A stretch of DNA of 64,000 nucleotides from Jiangella endophytica (GTDB taxonomy: Bacteria; Actinomycetota; Actinomycetes; Jiangellales; Jiangellaceae), in contig NZ_QVAI01000003.1 in assembly GCF_003427025.1 (NCBI RefSeq), forward strand, positions 124,001-188,000, in the 5' to 3' direction. The translations under genes were made by a program, and so were the position numbers. This document shows positions 8,342-17,844 of this stretch, in pieces. Every line of letters begins with the position of its first letter. Position 1 is the stretch's first letter. The notes below the pieces were generated by a model. That model made no database searches, was not told where the DNA came from, and saw nothing but the letters and a program-made list of their open reading frames with translations.

Positions 8342-8972
8342 TGGTCTGGACCTCTGGGGTGAGCGAATGTCCTGCGCTCTTTGCGGGATCGAGACCGAAC
8401 TGCAGATCTTCCCGTGACGCCGGAAACATTCAGGACATTCGGCTGTATAGCGCGGAAACGCCTGGAAACGGTCGCGTTCGCCATGGTGAGGAGTGATGGG
8501 CCGGCGAGCTCGGCGGGCGGGGCGACCGGCTCCGTTCGGGGTGGGCCATCACGAGGACCACCCGCGCATCAGGTGAACCGCAGACCTGGTTCGGTACAGG
8601 ATCCCCGGGTGGAGGTGATCATGTCGCGGCAGCGTGCGGCGGCGAACGATCGGCCCCGTTCCCGATCGTGACCCTCCCTGGATCGTTCCGGCACCCGGGT
8701 CGCCCGGGCAGAGGCAACCGGCCGGCCGTGCGCACTCAACGCGTCGACATGTGAGCAACCCGTGTCAGGCGACGATTCAACGTCGGCAGAATAAGCCACC
8801 GTCAGAATTCGTCGCGGCGATGTCACGATTCGTTCTGTTGATAGTCCTCGGTGGTTACGGAGGGCAGAATTCCGTGGAGCGGTCGGACTGTGCAGGGGCG
8901 GCAGATCGTGAATACACAGCATCAACTAGTGTTCGGCGCCCGGGCTGGCGGCCCGTCGCCGGGAGCATCGCG
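8342..8972. other. Long intergenic region between importer operon and AraC gene
   Basis: About 630 nt, lower in GC than its surroundings. The only notable items are a 16-codon ORF with a perfect ribosome-binding site (8621-8671) and an inverted repeat ACGATCGG-N8-CCGATCGT (8646-8669). The AraC reading frame stays open upstream to about 8634, but that extension looks non-coding. Confidence 0.5.
8621..8671 (+). CDS. Possible 16-residue leader or remnant peptide
   Basis: An ATG preceded by GGAGGTGATC, an almost full anti-Shine-Dalgarno complement at ideal spacing, opens a 16-codon frame (MSRQRAAANDRPRSRS) ending in TGA. The last codons overlap an inverted repeat at 8646-8669 that could form a hairpin. 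It may be a leader peptide for the downstream AraC gene about 300 nt away or the relic of a lost gene. No homology is recognised. Confidence 0.3.
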   Translation: MSRQRAAANDRPRSRS

Positions 8973-10013
8973 GTGACGAGTTCGGACAGCGCCCAACGTG
9001 AACCGATGCGCCCGCGTTCGTGCGAGGGGGTGACGGATCTCTTCCGGCACGTCCTGCATTGGGGTGTCCGCGAATACGATGGCAGCACCGCGGCCCAGCC
9101 GACGTTCCGCTGGGACCGCAGTGGCGGTCTCGCTTTCGTACGCCTGCGGACGGAGGAGTCCGTCCGGCTGGTCGCGGAGGCAACGGGAGACGGCTACGCC
9201 ATCGTGACCCCTGCCGAGGGCGCGGCGAGTGTCCGGACCGGTGCCGGCCACTGGAACCTCGTGCCCGGCCGGGCGCTGCTGATCGGCATCGGCGATCGGA
9301 TCGATCTGCGGACCGGTGACCACAGCACCCTCACCGTCCTGGGGGTGACCCAGGCTGCCGTCGACGACACGCTGCGCGCACCGGCTCGCGGCCCGTTGGC
9401 TCGGCCGGTTCGGTTCGCGCCGGCCATGGACCTTCACGCTGGTCCCGGGCTGAGCTGGTATCGGCTGTGGTGCCTGTTCGTCGCCGAGCTCGAGCGCCCC
9501 GACTCGTATCTCACCGACCCGTTGGCCGCCCAACAGTTCGAGCGGATGCTCCTGGCGATGTTGTTGCGCTGGCAACCGCACGATCACCGATCGGCTGTGG
9601 TCGATCGGTGCGAGACCGAAGCCGGCGCGGGGGCGAACGACGGCCGTCCCCGAGCATCGCGCGGGTGTCCGTCCTATGTCGCCAAGGTGCTGGAGATCGT
9701 CGCTGAGCACCCCGAGTGGGAGCACACCACGGGCAGCCTCGCCCGGTTCGCCTCCATCAGCGAGCGGGCCCTGCAGCTGCGGTTCAAGCGGCACCTCGGC
9801 GAGTCGCCGATGGTGTATCTGCGCAACACCCGGCTGGACCGCGTCCACGCGGCGCTGCTCGACAGCGATGCCTCGGACGTGACGCTCGAACAACTGGTGG
9901 GCCGCTGGGGTTTCCATCATTACGGTCACTTCTCCGCGCTGTACCGGGCGCGGTTCGGCGAGCGTCCATCTGAAACATTGGCGCGCACGCGGACTATTGA
10001 TCTGGTCAGTTGA
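8973..10013 (+). CDS. AraC-family transcriptional regulator
   Basis: A protein of about 346 residues. The first 200 or so residues resemble the AraC-binding-like N-terminal domain, with little strong similarity visible. The C-terminal third holds the double helix-turn-helix, seen in LARFASISERALQLRFKRHL and VGRWGFHHYGHFSALYRARFGERPS. The GTG at 8973 is chosen for the GGGAG 8 nt upstream; ATG 9006 is an alternative. The gene lies 175 nt before the glycosyltransferase gene on the same strand and may control it. The inducer is unknown. Confidence 0.85.
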   Translation: MTSSDSAQREPMRPRSCEGVTDLFRHVLHWGVREYDGSTAAQPTFRWDRSGGLAFVRLRTEESVRLVAEATGDGYAIVTPAEGAASVRTGAGHWNLVPGRALLIGIGDRIDLRTGDHSTLTVLGVTQAAVDDTLRAPARGPLARPVRFAPAMDLHAGPGLSWYRLWCLFVAELERPDSYLTDPLAAQQFERMLLAMLLRWQPHDHRSAVVDRCETEAGAGANDGRPRASRGCPSYVAKVLEIVAEHPEWEHTTGSLARFASISERALQLRFKRHLGESPMVYLRNTRLDRVHAALLDSDASDVTLEQLVGRWGFHHYGHFSALYRARFGERPSETLARTRTIDLVS

Positions 10014-10188
10014 GTTTCGCGGTACGAAGCGTCGATTCTACGGGTGAGAAATTCTAGGCCGTATTCCGTGCGAGCGTGCGCATTCGGGATGCGAGACGTC
10101 GTTGACTTGATTGGTGACAATCGGGGGCCCGTCGCAAGATCGAGTGAGAGCCAGCCGCTACCGCGGACATCCGTATGTGGGGAGTGCC

Positions 10189-11505
10189 GTGAAACTCTTG
10201 CTCATCACCCATGGCAGTCGCGGCGACGTCCAGCCGTTCGCAGCGCTGGCCAGAGGTCTCGGCGCCGCCGGGCACACCGTGACCATGGCGGCCCCCGCGC
10301 AGTCGGCCTGGTTGGCCGAGCCGTTCTGTGACCGGGTCGTTCGGCTCCACGACGGGCCGAACGTCCTGGCCGATGACATCCAGGTCGTGAAAGGCCTGGA
10401 GACGGCCTTCCGCGGACCCGGCGGAACGCGGAGGCTGCTGACCACCATCCCGAAGACCCGCCGTCTCGTGGGCCTCGTCCAGGAGGACCTGGCGACGATG
10501 GCGCGCGAACTCAGGCGGTCCGGTGGCGACGACGTCGACCTCGTGATCCACCACGTCGCCGGCGCAGGTCACGACGTCGCCGAGTACCTCGACGCTCCGT
10601 CGGTCCTGATGTGCCCGCAGCCTTACTGGGTGCCTACCGGCGCGTTCCCCGACCCATCATTTCCCTGGCCCTGGCCAGCGCGGTGGAACCGGGCCACCTA
10701 TGGAGCGAGCCAGGCGATCTGGTGGGCGTTCAGCGGCAGCTCGTCGGCGTGGCGGCGGCGCAGTCTCGGCCTGGCGCGTCGCCCCGGCGCGCGCTATCGC
10801 CAGCCCGATGGCACACCGACGCCGATCCTGCACCCGTTCAGCCCGCGGCTACTGCCCAGCGGAACCGACTATCCGGCGTGGGTGCACACGACCGGCTTCT
10901 GGACGCTCCCGGCACCGGACGGCTGGGCTCCGGATCCGGCGCTGGCCGCGTTCCTGGCCGATGGCCCGCCACCCATCTACCTGGGCTTCGCCAGCACGGT
11001 GAGTTCCGATCCGGCCCGGCTCGGGCGCATCGTGCGCGGCGCCGTCCGGCTGACCGGCGTCCGGGCCGTGGTGGTCGGCGGGTGGAGCGGCCTGACTGCG
11101 GGCGACGTCGGCGACGACATCGCGTTCGCTGACAACGTGCCGTTCGACTGGCTGTTCGAGCGGGTGGCGGCCGTCGTGCACCACGGCGGCCTCGGGACCA
11201 CGGGCGCGGCCATGGCCTCCGGTCGTCCGCAGGTGGTGTGCCCGCTCCTGCCGGATCAGTGGTTCAGCGCCCGCCGGATGCAGGCACTCGGGGTGGCGCC
11301 GGAGCCGGTCCCGCAACGTCGGCTCACCGCGGAGTCGCTGGCCGTCGCGATCGAGACGGCGACCTCCGACCCGCAACTCCCACACCGCGGGGCACGGTTG
11401 GCCCAGCAGGTCAGGGGAGAGAGCGGAGTCGCGGCGGCGATCGACGTGATCGAGGCGGCAAGCACTCGCCGGACCGTGTCGCAGCAGAGCGGGAGTCGAC
11501 GGTGA
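10189..11505 (+). CDS. GT1-family glycosyltransferase
   Basis: A 438-residue GT-B fold enzyme. The N-terminus KLLLITHGSRGDVQPF is the hallmark of GT1 enzymes related to sterol and antibiotic glycosyltransferases (acceptor side). The C-terminal nucleotide-sugar site is marked by HHGGLGTTGAAMASGRPQVV (about residue 330 on) and the PLLPDQWFSARR stretch. The GTG at 10189 starts exactly at the conserved motif, with GGGGAG 4 nt upstream. It is followed 84 nt later by a pyruvyl-transferase-like gene, so the two may modify the same glycoconjugate. The acceptor could be a lipid, polyketide or cell-surface molecule; the sequence does not decide. Confidence 0.88.
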   Translation: MKLLLITHGSRGDVQPFAALARGLGAAGHTVTMAAPAQSAWLAEPFCDRVVRLHDGPNVLADDIQVVKGLETAFRGPGGTRRLLTTIPKTRRLVGLVQEDLATMARELRRSGGDDVDLVIHHVAGAGHDVAEYLDAPSVLMCPQPYWVPTGAFPDPSFPWPWPARWNRATYGASQAIWWAFSGSSSAWRRRSLGLARRPGARYRQPDGTPTPILHPFSPRLLPSGTDYPAWVHTTGFWTLPAPDGWAPDPALAAFLADGPPPIYLGFASTVSSDPARLGRIVRGAVRLTGVRAVVVGGWSGLTAGDVGDDIAFADNVPFDWLFERVAAVVHHGGLGTTGAAMASGRPQVVCPLLPDQWFSARRMQALGVAPEPVPQRRLTAESLAVAIETATSDPQLPHRGARLAQQVRGESGVAAAIDVIEAASTRRTVSQQSGSRR

Positions 11506-11589
11506 GGGTGCACCGCTCGCGCACCGCGTCTCCGTGTGGCACCCGGCCGGAGTAGCTCGAACACGACCATGGCTGACAGGAGAATCGAC

Positions 11590-12693
11590 ATGTCCGATGC
11601 CACGGCCGGCCGCGAGCGGACCGGCAACCCCGACGCCGAGTTGATCGCGGATCTCGGGCACCGTATCGACGACGCCTTGAAAGTGGCCCTGGACGGCGCC
11701 ACGGAGGTGGCGTTGGTCAACTTCCACGGATGGGCCAACGGCTGGCCCCGGTGGGTCGGCAACCCTGGGGACATGGCCATCTGGCTCGGGACGCTGGCGT
11801 CACTGCGGCGGCTCGGCGTCAGAGTCGCCTACCAGTGTGCGTACAACACGCTGTCGCTCCCCGCGCTGCGTCGCGCCGTTCCGCACGGCCCCGTGCTGAT
11901 CACCGGAGGCGGTGACTTCGGTGACCTCTACACCTTCGGTACGCCCGAGACCAGAGAGCGTCTGCTCGCGGAGCTGCGCGGTGTTCGGCTGATCCAGTTG
12001 CCGATCGCGGCCTACTTCAGGCACCAGCCGAACATCGACCGACTTCGGCGGCTGGTGACCGAGCACAACAACTTCGTCCTGATGGTGCGTGATCAGCTCA
12101 GCGAGACCCGGGCACGCGAGCAGCTCGATGCCGACATACGGCTGGTGCCGGACATGGCGTTCGGCCTCGGTCCGCTGGCTCGACCGCAGCCACCGGACGT
12201 GGATGTCCTGTGGAACACCTGGCGGCCCGAAGATCCGGAATACGTCGATCACGGGCCGCCGCCGGACGGCATCACCACTCGGACGATCGAGTGGGCCAGT
12301 CGCACCGGCGTCGAACCGCGGTGGCGAGGGGACCGGCGAGCGGCCCGTCGCGCGCACCTCGTCCTGGGTCGGTGGATGGGACGGTGGCCGTCGACCCACG
12401 CGCCCCTCTGGCGGGCCTACGCCGCGACCTTCGCGCCACTGTGTCACGGCAGCGTCGACCGAGGGCTGCGCCTGGAGAGCTCGGGTCGTGTGCTGGTGAC
12501 GAACAAGCTGCACGGTCACGTCTTCGCTGTACTCGCCGGCATCCCGCACGTCGTTCTCGACAACTCCTTCGGCAAGGTCAGCGGACTCTTCCAGACCTGG
12601 ACGAGAACGAGCGGCAACGCTCACTGGGCCGACGACGGCCCGGCGGCGCGCGCCATCGCGCTCGATCTGCTCCGTTCCGTCGACGTGGTGTGA
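11590..12693 (+). CDS. Polysaccharide pyruvyl transferase family protein
   Basis: A 367-residue protein of the CsaB/WcaK type, which adds ketal pyruvate to sugars using phosphoenolpyruvate. Family features are NPGDMAIWLGTLASLRRLGVRVAYQ near residues 58-82, the GGGDFGDLY loop near 106-114, LIQLPIAAYF, and a C-terminal VTNKLHGHVFAVLAGIPHVVLDN with the conserved His. The ATG at 11590 has AGGAGA 6 nt upstream; an ATG at 11569 is a weaker alternative. The 3' end overlaps the convergent FAD oxidoreductase gene by 73 bp. With the upstream glycosyltransferase it suggests a small pyruvylated-glycan unit, which is inference. Confidence 0.85.
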   Translation: MSDATAGRERTGNPDAELIADLGHRIDDALKVALDGATEVALVNFHGWANGWPRWVGNPGDMAIWLGTLASLRRLGVRVAYQCAYNTLSLPALRRAVPHGPVLITGGGDFGDLYTFGTPETRERLLAELRGVRLIQLPIAAYFRHQPNIDRLRRLVTEHNNFVLMVRDQLSETRAREQLDADIRLVPDMAFGLGPLARPQPPDVDVLWNTWRPEDPEYVDHGPPPDGITTRTIEWASRTGVEPRWRGDRRAARRAHLVLGRWMGRWPSTHAPLWRAYAATFAPLCHGSVDRGLRLESSGRVLVTNKLHGHVFAVLAGIPHVVLDNSFGKVSGLFQTWTRTSGNAHWADDGPAARAIALDLLRSVDVV

Positions 12694-14060
12694 GCGGCCG
12701 CCAGACCGGCCGCGTCGAGACCGGCCCGGACGTCGTCCCACGGAACGTCGTGCGGTGCGACGCCGGCTCGTGCGGCCAACGCGCCGACCACACCCGCGGC
12801 CTGGCCCATCGCCACCGCGTTCCCGGTGACCCGGTAACTGGCGTGCGCGAGGAAGTCGCCACTGATGCATCGGCCGGCGAGCAGGAGGCCGTCGACGTCG
12901 CGAGCGATGAGGGCACGCAATGGGATGTCATAGGTCTGTACCGGGGCGACGCGGCTGGTGGCGACGGTGCTGCTCTGCAGCACGCTCGTGGCGCGGCTCA
13001 GGTAGCCGCCTTCGGCGGCGGAGAGCGCATGGACGTCCGCTCCCGAGCTGACCCGGCACACGGCGTCGTGATGCCGGGTGCCCGTCCGCAGGTCGTCGAC
13101 CGTGACGCGGTACCGGCCGTGCACGCGGCGTCCCTCGCGGACCCCGATCTGGGCGCCGGTGGAGACCAGGCGCAGGCCGGACCACGCGCCGCCGAGCGAA
13201 CGCAGGGCGCTCACCTGGCGGTGCAGTTCGGCCCGGGCCCGGACGGTGGCATCGGTGATCTGCTCCGCGTCCGTGGCGGCGACGCCGTACTCGTGGTTCG
13301 ACATCAGTGCGAACAGGTCCTCGTGGATGCACCAGAGGGTGGGGGCCGCGTAGCTCGGCTCGATGCCCGCTCTGGCGAACTCGTCACGCAACCGGTCCTT
13401 GGCGGCGAGGTACCGCCGTGACTGCGGCATCGGGGCGGATCCGGCCAGCTCGGCGCCGCCGGCCACGAACGAGTCGACCTCGGCCAGATTGATGCCGCTG
13501 AGCAGTGCCATCAGACTCATCGGCTGGGCCTCTCCGGTGTCCGGATGCCCGTAGTCGAACCTGCACCCGGCCTGTGCCGCGAGGTCGCCGTCGCCCGTGG
13601 CGTCGATGAACACCCGTCCGTTCCAGCCCTGCCGGCCGGACTTCGATTCGGTCACCACAGTCGACAGCCGGTTGTCCGTGTCGGTGGACGCGGCCGAGAC
13701 CCGGGTGTGGAGCTGTACGCGCACACCGGCGGCCGCGACGAGCTCGTCCAGGGTGAGTTTCATGATCTCGACGTCGTAACCGAAGCTGGTGTCGGCGTTT
13801 CCCGCCCGGGCGCCGCGGCGATCGAGCAGATCGGTCAGCTCGGCGAGGATACCCGGCTTGTCGGCCTCGAGGATCCAGCTCAGCGCGCCGGCCGTCCACA
13901 CTCCGCCCAGGCAACCGTGCGCCTCGAGCAGGACGGTTCGGGCGCCAGCGCGAGCGGCGGCGACGGCAGCGGCGAAGCCGGCCGGTCCGCCGCCGCAGAC
14001 GACGACATCCGCGTCGTCGGCGAGCGGGATCTCTCGCCCTCGTTCCCAGTGGGTGATCAT
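12621..14060 (-). CDS. FAD-dependent oxidoreductase (FAD_oxidored family)
   Basis: A 479-residue flavoprotein. The dinucleotide-binding motif VVVCGGGPAGFAAAVAAARAG begins near residue 20 and is followed by LLEAHGCLGGVWTAGAL. A second FAD contact, FIDATGDGDLAAQAGC, lies near 150-165, and DGLLLAGRCISGDFLAHASYR near 390-410. This matches the FAD_oxidored family (PF12831), whose members are often encoded beside glycoside hydrolases and sugar importers. It is the last gene of the rhamnosidase/importer operon, coupled to the upstream ATPase gene by ATGA. About 24 C-terminal residues, rich in Ser/Ala/Arg, are antisense to the pyruvyl transferase gene and may be a non-conserved extension. The substrate is unknown. 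Confidence 0.88.
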   Translation of the reverse strand: MITHWERGREIPLADDADVVVCGGGPAGFAAAVAAARAGARTVLLEAHGCLGGVWTAGALSWILEADKPGILAELTDLLDRRGARAGNADTSFGYDVEIMKLTLDELVAAAGVRVQLHTRVSAASTDTDNRLSTVVTESKSGRQGWNGRVFIDATGDGDLAAQAGCRFDYGHPDTGEAQPMSLMALLSGINLAEVDSFVAGGAELAGSAPMPQSRRYLAAKDRLRDEFARAGIEPSYAAPTLWCIHEDLFALMSNHEYGVAATDAEQITDATVRARAELHRQVSALRSLGGAWSGLRLVSTGAQIGVREGRRVHGRYRVTVDDLRTGTRHHDAVCRVSSGADVHALSAAEGGYLSRATSVLQSSTVATSRVAPVQTYDIPLRALIARDVDGLLLAGRCISGDFLAHASYRVTGNAVAMGQAAGVVGALAARAGVAPHDVPWDDVRAGLDAAGLAAAHTTSTERSRSSAMARAAGPSSAQ

Positions 14061-14899
14061 GCTTCTCCTTGCTCGTTGCGGTGGGGTGCCCGCCCGTTCG
14101 GCGGTGCTTCGGCCGCGACGTCCACCGAGGGGACGGCGGCGACCAGCGTGCGGGTGTATTCGTGGTCCGGGTGACGGGTCACGCCCTCGGCCGGGCCCTG
14201 CTCGACGACACGCCCGTGGAGCAGGACGGCGACCCGGTGGGACATGTGCCGGACGACGTCGATGTCGTGGGAGATGAACAGGTAGCCCAGACCGAGCCGG
14301 GCCTGGAGGTCCAGCAGGAGGTTGAGGATCTGCGCCTGGACCGAGAGATCCAGCGCGCTGGTCGGCTCGTCGCAGATCACCAGGTCCGGTTCCATCACGA
14401 GCGCGCGAGCGATGGCGATGCGTTGCCGCTGCCCGCCCGAGAACTCGGCCGGATAGCGGCTCATCGTGTCCGCCGGCATCCCCACCTGTCGAAGGACGTT
14501 CTCGACGTGGATCCTGGTGGTTCGCCGGTCGAGGCCGCGGACCAGCCGCAGCTGCTCACCCAACGTCTGGCCGATGGTGCGGGACGGATTGAGTGAGCTG
14601 TACGGATCCTGGAAGACGACCTGGATGTGCTGGCCCAGTCGGCGGCGCTCCCGCGTCGTCGCGTGGGTGACGTCCTGGCCACGGAAGAGAATGCGTCCAG
14701 CGGCCGGCTTCACCAGCCCGAGCACCGCGTTCCCGATCGTCGACTTGCCGGATCCGGACTCGCCGACCAGTCCGAGAGTCTCCGCGTCGTCGATCCGCAG
14801 GCTCACGCCGTCGGCGGCCAGCACGCCGGCGTCGTGACGTCGCCGTCCGGCGAACTCGACCCGCAGGTCCTGGATCTCCAGGAGGCCGCTCGCCGTCAT
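14057..14899 (-). CDS. ABC importer ATPase (OppF/DppF family), rhamnoside operon
   Basis: A 280-residue ATPase. Walker A GESGSGKST is at residues 46-54, Q-loop FQDPYSSLNP near 100-110, signature FSGGQRQR near 153-160 and Walker B LVICDEPTSALD near 174-185. It is shorter than the OppF of the first operon because the C-terminal Cys-rich oligo_HPY part is missing. The ATG at 14899 overlaps the stop of the permease-ATPase fusion gene (ATGA); the frame stays open upstream but only as a shadow. It forms the second ATPase of the importer. Confidence 0.94.
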   Translation of the reverse strand: MTASGLLEIQDLRVEFAGRRRHDAGVLAADGVSLRIDDAETLGLVGESGSGKSTIGNAVLGLVKPAAGRILFRGQDVTHATTRERRRLGQHIQVVFQDPYSSLNPSRTIGQTLGEQLRLVRGLDRRTTRIHVENVLRQVGMPADTMSRYPAEFSGGQRQRIAIARALVMEPDLVICDEPTSALDLSVQAQILNLLLDLQARLGLGYLFISHDIDVVRHMSHRVAVLLHGRVVEQGPAEGVTRHPDHEYTRTLVAAVPSVDVAAEAPPNGRAPHRNEQGEA

Positions 14900-16860
14900 G
14901 CTGTCGCCCCCTCGATCAGGCGGTCGTGGTGGACACATCGAGAGAGCCGGCCGGGCGCCGGCTCCGAGAGCGGCACCGGAGCCGCGCAGTCCTCGGTGGC
15001 CAGAGCGCATCGCGGGGCGAAGTGGCAGCCGGCGGGCCAATCCGCGGGGGCCGGCACGGTCCCGGGGATCGAGGCCAGGTGGTGGCCCGGACGGCCACGG
15101 CCGGGCATCGACGCCAGCAGACCCGCGGAGTACGGATGCAGCGGCTGATCGATCATGGCCGCGACCGGTGCGGACTCGACGACATGCCCCGCGTACATGA
15201 CGTAGGCCCGCTGGCACACCTGCGCTACTACGCCCCAGTCGTGGGTGATCAGGAGGACCGCCATGCCGCGTTCGGCCTGGATGCTCTGGAGCAGCCGGAG
15301 GATCTCCGCCTGGACGGTGACGTCGAGCGCTGTCGTCGGCTCGTCGGCGACGAGGAGATCCGGCTCGCCGGCCAGGGCCATCGCGATCGCCACCCGCTGC
15401 GCCATGCCGCCGGACAGCTCGTGGGGATACCGGCGCGCGACGCTCTCCGGATCGCGCAAGCGCACGCTCGTGAGCAGTTCCAGGGTGCGGGCCCGAACCG
15501 CCTGACGACTGCCACCGTGGTGGCGCCGCACCAGCTCGTCCACCTGCTGACCCGCGGTGAAGACCGGATCGAGACTGGCCACCGGTTCCTGCGAGATCAG
15601 CGCGATGCGGGAGCCGCGCACCGAGCGGAGCAAGCTCTTGCCGGCCGTGGTGAGGTCGACATCGCCGAGCTGGACCCGTCCGGTCCTGATCTCGCCGCCG
15701 GCGGGAAGCAGACCGAGCAGCGCACTCGCGGTGATCGACTTGCCGCAGCCCGACTCGCCGACCAGACCGACGGTCTCACCGGGCCGGACGTCGAGGTCGA
15801 CATCGGCCACGACGTCGGCCGTGCCGCCGGACGTGGGCAGGGAGACTGTCAGCCCGCGCACGGACAGCAGCGCGGCCGGATCCGGGGCGCCGGCCGGACG
15901 CGGGAGCTCCGCGCGCCGCGCCGCCGATCGACGCCGGGCGTTCCCGGACTGACGGCCGGTCCGCTCGGCGGACGTGTCCCGGATGGCGTCACCCAGGAGG
16001 GCGAACGACAGCGTCGCCAGCGCCAGGGTGATGCCCGGCGGCACCAGCAGCCAGGGCTGCTGACTGATCACGCTGGCGGCTTCGATGATCATGCCGCCCC
16101 AGGTGGGGGTGGGTGGCTGCACACCGAAACCGAGGTAGGCGAGCCCGGCGTCCACGAGGAGGGCGGCGCCGAAGAACAGCGACGCCTGTACGAGGATCGG
16201 TCCCGTCACGCGAGGGAGCACATGGCGTAGAAGGATGTGCCGGGTCGGAAGGCCGCTGACCTTGGCAGCAGAGATGTACAACTCCTGTCGCACGCCGAGC
16301 GTCACGCCACGCACGACTCGCGCGAATCCTGGTGCCGACAGGATGCCGAGCGCGGCCATCGCCACCGTCATGTTCCCGCCGAACACCGTGAGCACGACCA
16401 GGAGCACGATCAGTCCCGGGATCGCGATCACGACGTCGACGGCCCAGGTGAAGACGCGATCGGTCCATCCGCCGAAGAATCCCGCCACGAGCCCGGTGGC
16501 GACGCCGACCATCACGAAGGTCAGCGCGGCGACACCCCCGTTCACCAGGCTCACCTGGCCGCCGTGGATCAGCCGACTGAGGACGTCCCGGCCGAGCGGG
16601 TCGGTGCCCAGGAGGTGGCCTGCGGACGGCCCGCTGAGGACGTGATCCAGGTCCAGGTCGGCCGGGTCGTACGGTGCCACGACGTCGGCGAACACGGCAG
16701 CGAGCACCAGGAGGACGAGGTATGCCAGGGAGATGACGGCGAGCGGCCGGCGCAGTAGTCGACGCCAGGTCGGTGTCCTCGACACGGCCGGACGACTGTT
16801 CCCGCCCGGCGGCTCGTCGCTCGACGGGGCGGCCAGGTCCTGGGAGGCGACTGCGGTCAC
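14896..16860 (-). CDS. Fused ABC permease-ATPase (OppC-OppD type)
   Basis: A single 654-residue reading frame joins an OppC-like permease (about residues 1-300, with [16 protein letters not shown] and the EAA loop [21 protein letters not shown]) to an OppD-like ATPase (about 325-654). The ATPase has Walker [10 protein letters not shown] near 364-372, signature LSGGMAQRV near 479-487, Walker B LLVADE and a Cys-containing C-terminus. The linker is Arg/Ala/Pro-rich and no stop or start interrupts it. The GTG start is fixed by a GTGA overlap with the OppB-like gene. Such fusions occur in actinobacterial peptide-type transporters. The first importer in this window keeps the two functions separate. 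Confidence 0.93.
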   Translation of the reverse strand: MTAVASQDLAAPSSDEPPGGNSRPAVSRTPTWRRLLRRPLAVISLAYLVLLVLAAVFADVVAPYDPADLDLDHVLSGPSAGHLLGTDPLGRDVLSRLIHGGQVSLVNGGVAALTFVMVGVATGLVAGFFGGWTDRVFTWAVDVVIAIPGLIVLLVVLTVFGGNMTVAMAALGILSAPGFARVVRGVTLGVRQELYISAAKVSGLPTRHILLRHVLPRVTGPILVQASLFFGAALLVDAGLAYLGFGVQPPTPTWGGMIIEAASVISQQPWLLVPPGITLALATLSFALLGDAIRDTSAERTGRQSGNARRRSAARRAELPRPAGAPDPAALLSVRGLTVSLPTSGGTADVVADVDLDVRPGETVGLVGESGCGKSITASALLGLLPAGGEIRTGRVQLGDVDLTTAGKSLLRSVRGSRIALISQEPVASLDPVFTAGQQVDELVRRHHGGSRQAVRARTLELLTSVRLRDPESVARRYPHELSGGMAQRVAIAMALAGEPDLLVADEPTTALDVTVQAEILRLLQSIQAERGMAVLLITHDWGVVAQVCQRAYVMYAGHVVESAPVAAMIDQPLHPYSAGLLASMPGRGRPGHHLASIPGTVPAPADWPAGCHFAPRCALATEDCAAPVPLSEPAPGRLSRCVHHDRLIEGATA

Positions 16861-17819
16861 GACACACGCACCTTGGGGTTGAGCCAGCCGTACACGAGAT
16901 CGACGGCCAGGTTGGTGACGACCACGACGAGGGTCAGCACGACCACCACCCCCTGAACGACGGGGAGGTCGTGCTGCTCGGTGGCCTGGACCGCGAGCCG
17001 GCCCATGCCAGGCAGAGCGAAGACGCTCTCGATGAACACCGCTCCGCTGAACAGCCCGATGAACAGCAGGCCGACGAGCGTCACGACCGGGATCGCGGCG
17101 TTGCGCAGGCCGTGCCGGAAGACGATGGAGGCCTCGGAGGCACCGTTGGCACGGAGCATGCGCACGAAGTCGCGGGAGAGCGTGTCGAGCATCGAGTCCC
17201 TGGTCTGTTTCGCGAAGCTCGCGGTGGCCGACAACGAGAGGGTGGCGATCGGCAGGATCAGGCTGCGCGCCCACTCCGCGGGCGAGACGTCGATCGGCAC
17301 GTAGCCGGTCGCCGGCAACATCCCCAAGGAGACGGCGAACAACGCGACGAGCAGCAGCGCCAGCCAGAAGTTGGGCAGAGCGAACCCGATGACCGAGAAC
17401 ACGTCGACGACCCGGCCGAGCCGGCCGCCGCGAACCGCACTGATCATGCCGAGGCCGATGCCGAGCGCGGCCGTGACGACGGTGCCGAGCACGACGAGTG
17501 ACACGGTGACGGGAAGCCGGCTGCTGATTGCCGAGGTCACGTCGACGCCGCTGACGGGCGAGACCCCCAGGTCGCCGCGGATGGCGTGACTGAGCCAGTC
17601 CCAGTACTGCACGAGCAGTGGCTGGTCGAGGCCGAGGGCGCGGCGGAGCTCCTGGTACTGCTCGTCCGTGTAGCCGCCGCCCAACTGGCCGGAACCGGAG
17701 TTGAGGATCGTCTTCGCGACGTCGCCCGGCGCCAGTGACTGCAGGACGAAGGTGAGGAACGAGATGAGCAGGATGAGCAGGACAGACACGGAGAGCCGAC
17801 GCGCGATCAGCTGCAGCAT
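16857..17819 (-). CDS. ABC importer permease (OppB/DppB family), rhamnoside operon
   Basis: A 320-residue permease with six predicted membrane segments. The first helix region reads LISFLTFVLQSLAPGDVAKT, with the APGD turn in place of the common PGDP. The EAA loop is MLRANGASEASIVFRHGLRNA. The ATG at 17819 is chosen because LQLIARR begins the first helix region directly; the frame is open a little further upstream. It starts 25 nt after the binding-protein gene and overlaps the fused permease-ATPase gene by 4 nt. Confidence 0.93.
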   Translation of the reverse strand: MLQLIARRLSVSVLLILLISFLTFVLQSLAPGDVAKTILNSGSGQLGGGYTDEQYQELRRALGLDQPLLVQYWDWLSHAIRGDLGVSPVSGVDVTSAISSRLPVTVSLVVLGTVVTAALGIGLGMISAVRGGRLGRVVDVFSVIGFALPNFWLALLLVALFAVSLGMLPATGYVPIDVSPAEWARSLILPIATLSLSATASFAKQTRDSMLDTLSRDFVRMLRANGASEASIVFRHGLRNAAIPVVTLVGLLFIGLFSGAVFIESVFALPGMGRLAVQATEQHDLPVVQGVVVVLTLVVVVTNLAVDLVYGWLNPKVRVS

Positions 17820-17844
17820 GACGCCCTCGCTCTCGTGGCGCCTC

